Assembly: GCF_030272615.1 (NCBI RefSeq) | Contig: NC_081408.1 | Location: forward strand, 336,380,793-336,444,792 | From: Cryptomeria japonica | Lineage: Eukaryota; Streptophyta; Pinopsida; Cupressales; Cupressaceae | DNA length: 64,000 nt | Direction: 5' to 3' | Made by a program: the position numbers and the translations under genes | Shown: positions 58,551-64,000 of the stretch, piece after piece | Layout of the letters: the number at the start of each line of letters is the position of its first letter | How positions within the stretch are numbered: the first letter of the stretch is position 1 | Notes under the pieces: generated by a model | Databases searched by the model: none | Seen by the model: the letters and a program-made list of their open reading frames with translations, nothing else | Told to the model about the DNA's origin: nothing

Positions 58551-60417
58551 ATATCTATGGGTCGTATGGTGTACTAAGGGGTCATATGGTGTATTATGAC
58601 CCCTTAGGTGTCGTTATGGGTCATATGGTGTTCTATGATCCCTTAGGACACCAGATGACCCCTTAGGACTCCATATGGTGTCGTTATGGGTCATATGGTG
58701 TCCTAAAGGGTCATATGGTATTCTATGACCCCTTAGGATACCATATGGTGTCATTATGGGTCATATGGTGTCCTAAAGAGTCATATGGTATTCTATGACC
58801 CCTTAGGATACCATATGATCCCCTACATGTCATTAGAGGTCATATTGTTTCCTAAGAGGTCATATGGTGTCCTATGACCCCTTAGGACACCATATGACCC
58901 CTTAACACACCATATGACCCATAACAACACCATATGGTGTCCTAAGGGGTCATAGGATGCCATATGACCCCTCAGGACACCATACAACCCATAACAACAC
59001 CATATGGTGTCCTAAAGGGTCATTTGGTGTTTTATGACCCCTTAGGACACTATATGGCATCATTATAGGTCCTATGGTGTGCTAAGGGATCATATAGTGT
59101 CGTATGACCCCTTAGGATACCATATGACCCCTTAGATGTTGTTAGGGGTCATATTGTGTTCTAAGGGTCACATGGCATCCTATGACCCATTAGGACACCA
59201 TATGGTATCGTTATGTGTCTTATGATGTCATATGACCCCTACGACACCTTATGACCACTTAGGACACCATATGGTGTCATTAGGGGTCATATGGTGTCCT
59301 AAGGACCCCTTATGATACTATTTGACCCCTTAGGACTCCATATGGTGTCATTATGGGTCGTATGGTGTCCTAAGAGGTCATATAGTGTTTTATGACCCCT
59401 TAGAGCACCATTTGATGTCATTATGAGTTGTATGGTGTGATAAGGGGTCATATGTTGTCTTATAACCCCTTAGGACTCCATATGACCTCTTATGTGTCGT
59501 TATGGATCATATGGTGTTCTAACGGGTCATATAGTGTTCTATGATCCCTTAGGACACCATATGATCCCTTGGGACTCCATATGGTGTCATTATGGGCCGT
59601 ATGGTGTCCTAAAGGGTCATATGGTATTCTATGACCTCTTAGGACACCATATGATCCCTTAGGTGTCATTAGAGGTCATATTATTTCCTAAGAGGTCATA
59701 TGGTGTCCTATGACCCCTTAGGACACCATATGACCCCTTAAGACACTATACGACCCATAACGACATCATATGGTGTCCTAAGGAGTCAAAGGATGCCATA
59801 TGACCCCTCAGGATACCATATGACCCATAACACCACCATATGGTGCCCAAAAGGGTCATATGGTGTTCTATGACTCCTTAGAACACTATTTGGCATCATT
59901 ATAGGTCCTATGGTATTCTAAGGGATCATATAGTGTCCTATGACCCCTTAGATGTTGTTAGGGGTCGTATTTTGTTCTAAGGGTCATATGGTGTCCAATG
60001 ACCCATTGGACACCATATGGTATCATTATGTGTCTTATGGAGTCGTATGACCCCTAGGACACCTTATCACCACTTAGGACACCATATGGTGTCATTAGGG
60101 GTCATATGGTGTCTTAAGGGGTCGTATGGTCTCCTACAACCCCTTAGGACTCCATATGGCATTGTTATAGGTTGTATGGTGTCCTAAAAGGTCATATAGT
60201 GTTTATGACCCCTTAGGATACCATTTGGTGTCATTATGGGTTGTATGGTGTGCTAAGGGGGCATATGGTGTCTTATGACCCCTTAGGACTTCGTATGACC
60301 TCTTATGTGTCGTTATGGGTCATATGAAGTCCTAAGGAGTCATATGGTGTCCTATGACCCCTTAGAACACATGCATGGATCCCTAGGATACCATATGACC
60401 CCTAAGAATACCTTTTG
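58551..60417. repeat. ~20-bp minisatellite, 1.9 kb, with alternating orientation (unit B)
   Basis: Dozens of diverged units of GGTCATATGGTGTCCTAAGG and its reverse complement are interspersed. Perfect palindromes such as GACACCATATGGTGTC occur (e.g. near 59262 and 60080). No coding frame is present. Confidence 0.92.
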
Positions 60418-61437
60418 ACCCTGGAGAAGGAGAGAGGGGGAGGAGAGAGAGGTAATGGGAGAGAGATTCACCTAAGAGAGGAGGAGAGTGAGATAGAGAG
60501 ATAGAGACTGAAAGGGAGAGACAAGAGATAAATGAGATAGAGACAGAGACAGAGACAGAAATAGAGACAGAGGGGGGGATGTATAAAGAGATCTAAGAGG
60601 TGGATAGAGGGATTGGGAGAGAAAGAGAGACCTAAGAGGTGAAAGGAGGAAAGGTGAGAGAGAGAAAGAGAGGGTGAGAGATAGAGAGAGTCTGAGTGAG
60701 AGGGAGGAAGGGGTGAAAGGATATTACAAGAGACTAGAGAGAGAGAGGTGTGAAGAGAGGTAGAGAGGGAGAGAGTGAGAAAGAGAGGTAATGAGAAAGG
60801 GAGAGAGAGGGAGGGAGAGGGGAGAGGGAGAGAATGAGAGAGAGACACCTAAGAGAAGGAGAGAGTGAGATAGAGAGAACAAGGATGAGAGGGAGAGACT
60901 TCAGAGAAAAATAATGGGAGAGAGAGAGAGAGACTTAAGTGAAAAATAGAAAGGGAGGTGGGGAGGTAGGGAGAGAGTGGGAGAGAGATACACTTGACAG
61001 AGGAGATGAGTGAGATAGAGAGATAGAGGTAGATAGGGAGAGAGACTTGAGAGAGAGAGAGAGAGGTTGATAGCTAGAGATGTGATAGAGAGAAGGAGAG
61101 AGACTTGAGAGAAAGAGAAATGGAGCGAGAGGGGGAGAGAGAAAGAGAGTTAGAGGGAAATAAATACTTGACAAAGGAAGAGAAAGGGAGGGGGAGGGAG
61201 AGGGAGATAATGAGAGAGAGAGAGACTTAAGAGAGGGGGAGAGAGTGAGAGATAGAGATATTTGAGAGAGGGAGAGAAAGAGAGGGATATATGAAAGAGA
61301 GAAAGAGGGTGAGGGAGATGAGAAAGAGACGAAGAGATACCTGAGAGAGGGAATAAAGTAGAGAGGGAGATGCCTAAGAGACAAAAAGGTAGGGGTTAAG
61401 GAAGAGAGAGGGGGAATGTAGGGAAGAGATGAGAGAC
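60418..61437. repeat. Long GA-rich purine tract
   Basis: About 1 kb is almost all A and G on the + strand (GAGAGA and GAGGGA words, with isolated C/T in ACCTAAGAGA-like repeats). Apparent minus-strand frames rich in Ser, Leu and Pro are translations of this repeat. Confidence 0.95.
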
Positions 61438-61689
61438 ATAATGCTGATATGAGCATGCTCATTACTGAAATTTGACTAAGTCTGAAATTTATAAGAATAC
61501 TCAAAAAACTAGAATCTGCATTATAACTCTTAGAGATTTGGAACCACTATCAAACATCCTGACAATATATACATAAATATAACTTAAAGTATAAGAAAGA
61601 TAAAAGACAAAGAGAAATGTCAATGTTATATTTTATTTATATATCCTACTGAAAAACCTAATGGAATGCTAAGTGAATTGCATTTTATT

Positions 61690-62356
61690 GACAAACAGAA
61701 TTGCGTGCGCGGTTTTAGTTTTTAAACCACGTACGCGGTTAGTATGCTTTAAACCACGTACTCAGTTAGTATTCTTTAAACCACATACATGGTTAGTATG
61801 TTTTAAACCATGCACGCAGTTTAGCTTTGGTTAGGCTCGGCAAAACGAGCCTAAACGCGTACGGGGTTCTTTAAATTTGAAATACCTCATGCGCGTTTTG
61901 GTGTTTTTCATGTTTCTTTTTGGTGATTCCACTTTTCTGACCACCATCTTTGTGCACTTACCCCTATTCAAAGCATCATGCTCAAAAAATCTCAAAAATA
62001 TCAAAAATATTTAGAAAAAGTCTTGAAAAAAGTACAAAAAAATAGAAAAATCAAGAAAATAGTAAAGAAAAATCATTCATCCAAATGGTGAAAACCACTT
62101 TGGTGGTGCCTTGGATAAGTACGGTGGTGAAAACCTTGCAAATAGGCGCCATTCATAAAGGTTATGACTCTGTTAGTTTTCAAACTTATTGCGATCACAT
62201 CCATTGTATCCACTCATACATCATATCTATCATGGCTTGTTATTGATCTGAAATCGGGGTTATTGCCTCATGTGTCCCACATCATGCTAACACCTAGCTG
62301 GGAGAAATATCCTTAACCTAATGATGAGAGTGGATTCTAAATATTGGTGATTCTCT
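61690..62356 (-). mobile_element. Gypsy 3'-end fragment with related tandem array (minus)
   Basis: At 61939-61964 the minus strand reads GGGTAAGTGCACAAAGATGG then TGGTCA, identical to the sequence after the gypsy integrase at 42230 and 56972. Downstream on the minus strand lies a ~27-bp array (61701-61830). Upstream (62340-61980) is non-coding DNA with TGGTTTTCACCA words. The fragment is cut at 62357 by the copia LTR, so copia probably inserted into it. Confidence 0.65.
61701..61830 (-). repeat. ~27-bp tandem array with GCGTAC core
   Basis: About four to five units of the form ACCACGTACGCGGTTAGTAT plus GCTTTAA, each about 27 bases, are increasingly diverged to the right. A separate CGCGTACGGGG lies at 61856. 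The CGTACG core and T/A-rich body recall the 29-bp array at 43105 and 57841. Confidence 0.8.
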
Positions 62357-63419
62357 TGTTAGGTCTCGGAGACAACTGAGAGGCAGGAGGGATGAATCAG
62401 TTGTCTAATAAATTCAAACCAAAAACTAATTAACCAACTTAATGCTTAATACCGGTAAACCAGTTAAGTATGCTGGTAGACAGTGTTAACAGTAAATTGC
62501 TATACCGGTAAGGATTAATGCATGAAACATAAACATAAAGTCATCCACAACACATGACACCAATATTTGTACGTGGAAACCCTGTAAGGGGAAAAACCAT
62601 AGTGGGAAACCTTACCCACAATTAGATGATACTACTGTAGATAGTAAGTGTACATAAATGGGGTCTGCACATGCAGAAAGGCCAACAACCTAGAGCTCAC
62701 TGCTCAATCACAAAATGGGAGTCACACTGACTACAGTTGGATGGTTAAATCCAATAAGAATGTACTGCACAAAATAGCATCTTCATATGCTAGATTCAGT
62801 ACGGGTGTAATGCTGATATGCTTCTACAAAAACCTAAATTCACCTTCAAATGATGTATTCATGTATATCCCTACTTGATCTCGCATATACCTTCACTCAA
62901 TTCTTCTTTCGCATTCCACACTTGATCTTACAAATAAGATCTTACATTTATACCATACCCTAAGACCAATTTTAGTAGGTCAGCTCTACAAGATATTACA
63001 ATAAAAACATTTTCATACAATATAATATCCGATGCAATAACCAATTAAACATGTCGGCTAAATGCATTTACAACAATAATAAATCATCTCCATAGCGTGC
63101 CATGCTGATCTGGAAAAGATAAACCTATCGGTGTAACCCTAGATAACCTGGACCTATTTGTCGATAAAAGCAAATATGCAAATATGAATATACCAATGAT
63201 TAATTATTCAAAACAAAGTGTCCACACAATGTCTTCGACATTACCAAGTGTCTTCCATATCATTCCAGGTACCGGTGAACAATATATCCTGTCGGTGAAC
63301 CATATACTAGTAATTGTTGCACAATTTACTTGCTTGCCAGTGAATGTTGTTGGATCTTCAAAGTGCTTATATTTAGTAGGTGTTGACATCAATGACAAAA
63401 CCATACCAAAATACCAACA
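62357..63419 (-). repeat. 3' LTR of a copia element
   Basis: On the minus strand it begins TGTTGGTATTTTGG right after a polypurine tract (63420-63434) and ends ACCTAACA at 62357, about 1063 bp. The copia U5 signature is present (minus strand: AAGGTTTCCCACTATGG, TTTTTCCCCTTACAGGG, TTTCCACGTACAAATATTGG; about 62555-62620). It contains many CCGGT words (e.g. TACCGGTAAG). The 5' LTR lies beyond the window. Confidence 0.75.
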
Positions 63420-63757
63420 ATCTCCCCCTTTGGCATTGATGGCAACACAAGATGGAAAAACCATCAAAGTGCCAAAACAGAAATGCCAAATACAAAAACT
63501 AACAATCTCCATTTCTCCCCCTGGGAGTAACATGTGTTTATCCAAAGATTTATTTTCAATACCAATCTCTCCTTAAAGGATAATGTGTTTTTCCATAGAT
63601 ATCTCTCCCCCTTTGACATCAAATGCCAAAGTTACAAAAAAACCAAGTTCATGTACAAAATACCAACTACTCCCCCTGAGAAGTAGCTTCCTCATCAAAT
63701 ACCGGAATAAAAGATTTGTCTTTTTAATTCTATCGGTTGATGACAATCATCAACTGT
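63420..63757 (-). other. copia 3' untranslated region with repeated polypurine motifs
   Basis: Between pol and the LTR the minus strand carries four GGGGGAG motifs (near 63427, 63520, 63610 and 63672), each in a CAGGGGGAG or CAAAGGGGGAG context. The one at 63420-63434 touches the LTR and is the likely true plus-strand primer. Confidence 0.65.
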
Positions 63758-64000
63758 CTAAGTCTCTACCGGTGGTGGTATGACTCCAAGCTGATCTCTG
63801 AGATATTCAAAAGTCTCCTTAGGCAAAGGTTTTGTGAAAATATCTGCAAGTTGTTCTTTAGTATTCACATAAACCAATTGTATCTCCTTTTCTTCAACTT
63901 TTTCCCTTAGAAAATTCAATTTGATAGAAACATGTTTTGTTTTAGAATGTAATACCAAATTCTTAGATATATCAATTGCTGCAGTGTTATCATAGTATAT
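63758..64000 (-). pseudogene. copia RNase H C-terminus (partial at window edge)
   Basis: The minus strand reads IYYDNTAAIDISKN at the window edge, then HSKTKHVSIKLNFLREKVEE, IQLVYVNTKEQLADIFTKPL and FEYLRDQLGV, and stops near 63758. This is the classic end of the copia RNase H domain (DN-x-A-A/S, KH-(I/V)-x-(I/V/L), T-x-(D/E)QLAD-(I/M)-FTK-x-L). The visible part has no stop, so the element may be fairly young. The rest of pol lies to the right of the window. Confidence 0.88.

Larger units (their letters stand above)
44170..60417 (+). repeat. Segmental duplication, unit B
   Basis: Second copy of the segment at 29912-44169. Distances between matching points grow from about 14.26 kb at the left end to about 14.74 kb near the 29-bp array, mostly because unit A lost about 488 bp of gypsy sequence. 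It ends in a greatly expanded minisatellite. Its left edge falls inside the DUF4220 coding region. Confidence 0.92.

Noticed and set aside
60468-61504. Two long minus-strand frames (60468-60848, 60935-61504) rich in Ser, Leu and Pro
   Set aside because: They are translations of the GA/CT repeat tract; no stop codon can easily arise in such DNA and there is no domain.
63184-63576. Frames on both strands (63184-63576 plus, 63204-63545 minus)
   Set aside because: They lie across the copia LTR and 3' untranslated region; the repeated GGGGGAG motifs and the LTR boundary explain the sequence.

Overview
The window looks like gene-poor nuclear DNA from a large-genome seed plant, most likely a conifer. 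This is inferred from three things: long AT-rich intergenic DNA, many decayed Ty1/copia, Ty3/gypsy and LINE remnants, and intronless plant-specific DUF4220/DUF594 genes. The species cannot be fixed from the sequence. No tRNA, rRNA, CRISPR or bacterial feature was seen.

The only host-type genes are a tandem cluster of DUF4220-DUF594 membrane-protein paralogs, all on the + strand. Copy 0 is a 3' fragment (about 4745-5450). Copy 1 is near-complete (10867-13131). Copy 2 is the longest (28859-31498) and carries a C-terminal coiled-coil repeat tail. Copy 3 lacks its 5' half (44174-45796). Flanking DNA is duplicated with the genes: 8920-10866 matches 27490-28858, and the 3' flanks of copies 0 and 1 match. 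The cluster therefore grew by tandem duplication and was later pushed apart by transposons.

Layout. 1-3782: minus-strand Ty1/copia element (integrase, protease, gag, PBS, 5' LTR) cut by the left window edge. 3783-4744: unassigned DNA with a GC-rich island. 4745-8900: DUF594 pseudogene whose 3' flank is split by a 5'-truncated LINE (5919-8395) with a 10-bp target-site duplication. 8920-13870: DUF4220 copy 1 with its flanks. 13871-27490: mostly non-coding, with a second LINE of the same family (18696-20941, minus) and diverged LTR-element DNA holding a 21-bp tandem array. 27490-31780: DUF4220 copy 2. 29912-44169 and 44170-60417: two copies of a 14-16 kb segmental duplication. Each holds a DUF4220 3' part, an AT-rich tandem repeat, a putative copia LTR, a Ty3/gypsy Tat-type element with two RNase H domains, a 29-bp TATA/CGTACG array, TA and CT microsatellites and a ~20-bp minisatellite. 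60418-61437: about 1 kb of nearly pure purine. 61690-62356: minus-strand gypsy 3' fragment with a related array. 62357-64000: 3' LTR and RNase H end of another minus-strand copia element, cut by the right edge.

The most unusual observations are these. The LINE family carries an extra gag-like/coiled-coil reading frame downstream of its RNase H domain, seen in two independent insertions. The gypsy LTR holds an exact 29-bp periodic array pairing a TATA-like box with a CGTACG palindrome. The DUF4220 paralogs show different in-frame stops in an apparently lost N-terminal extension, plus heptad-scale length changes in the C-terminal coiled coil.
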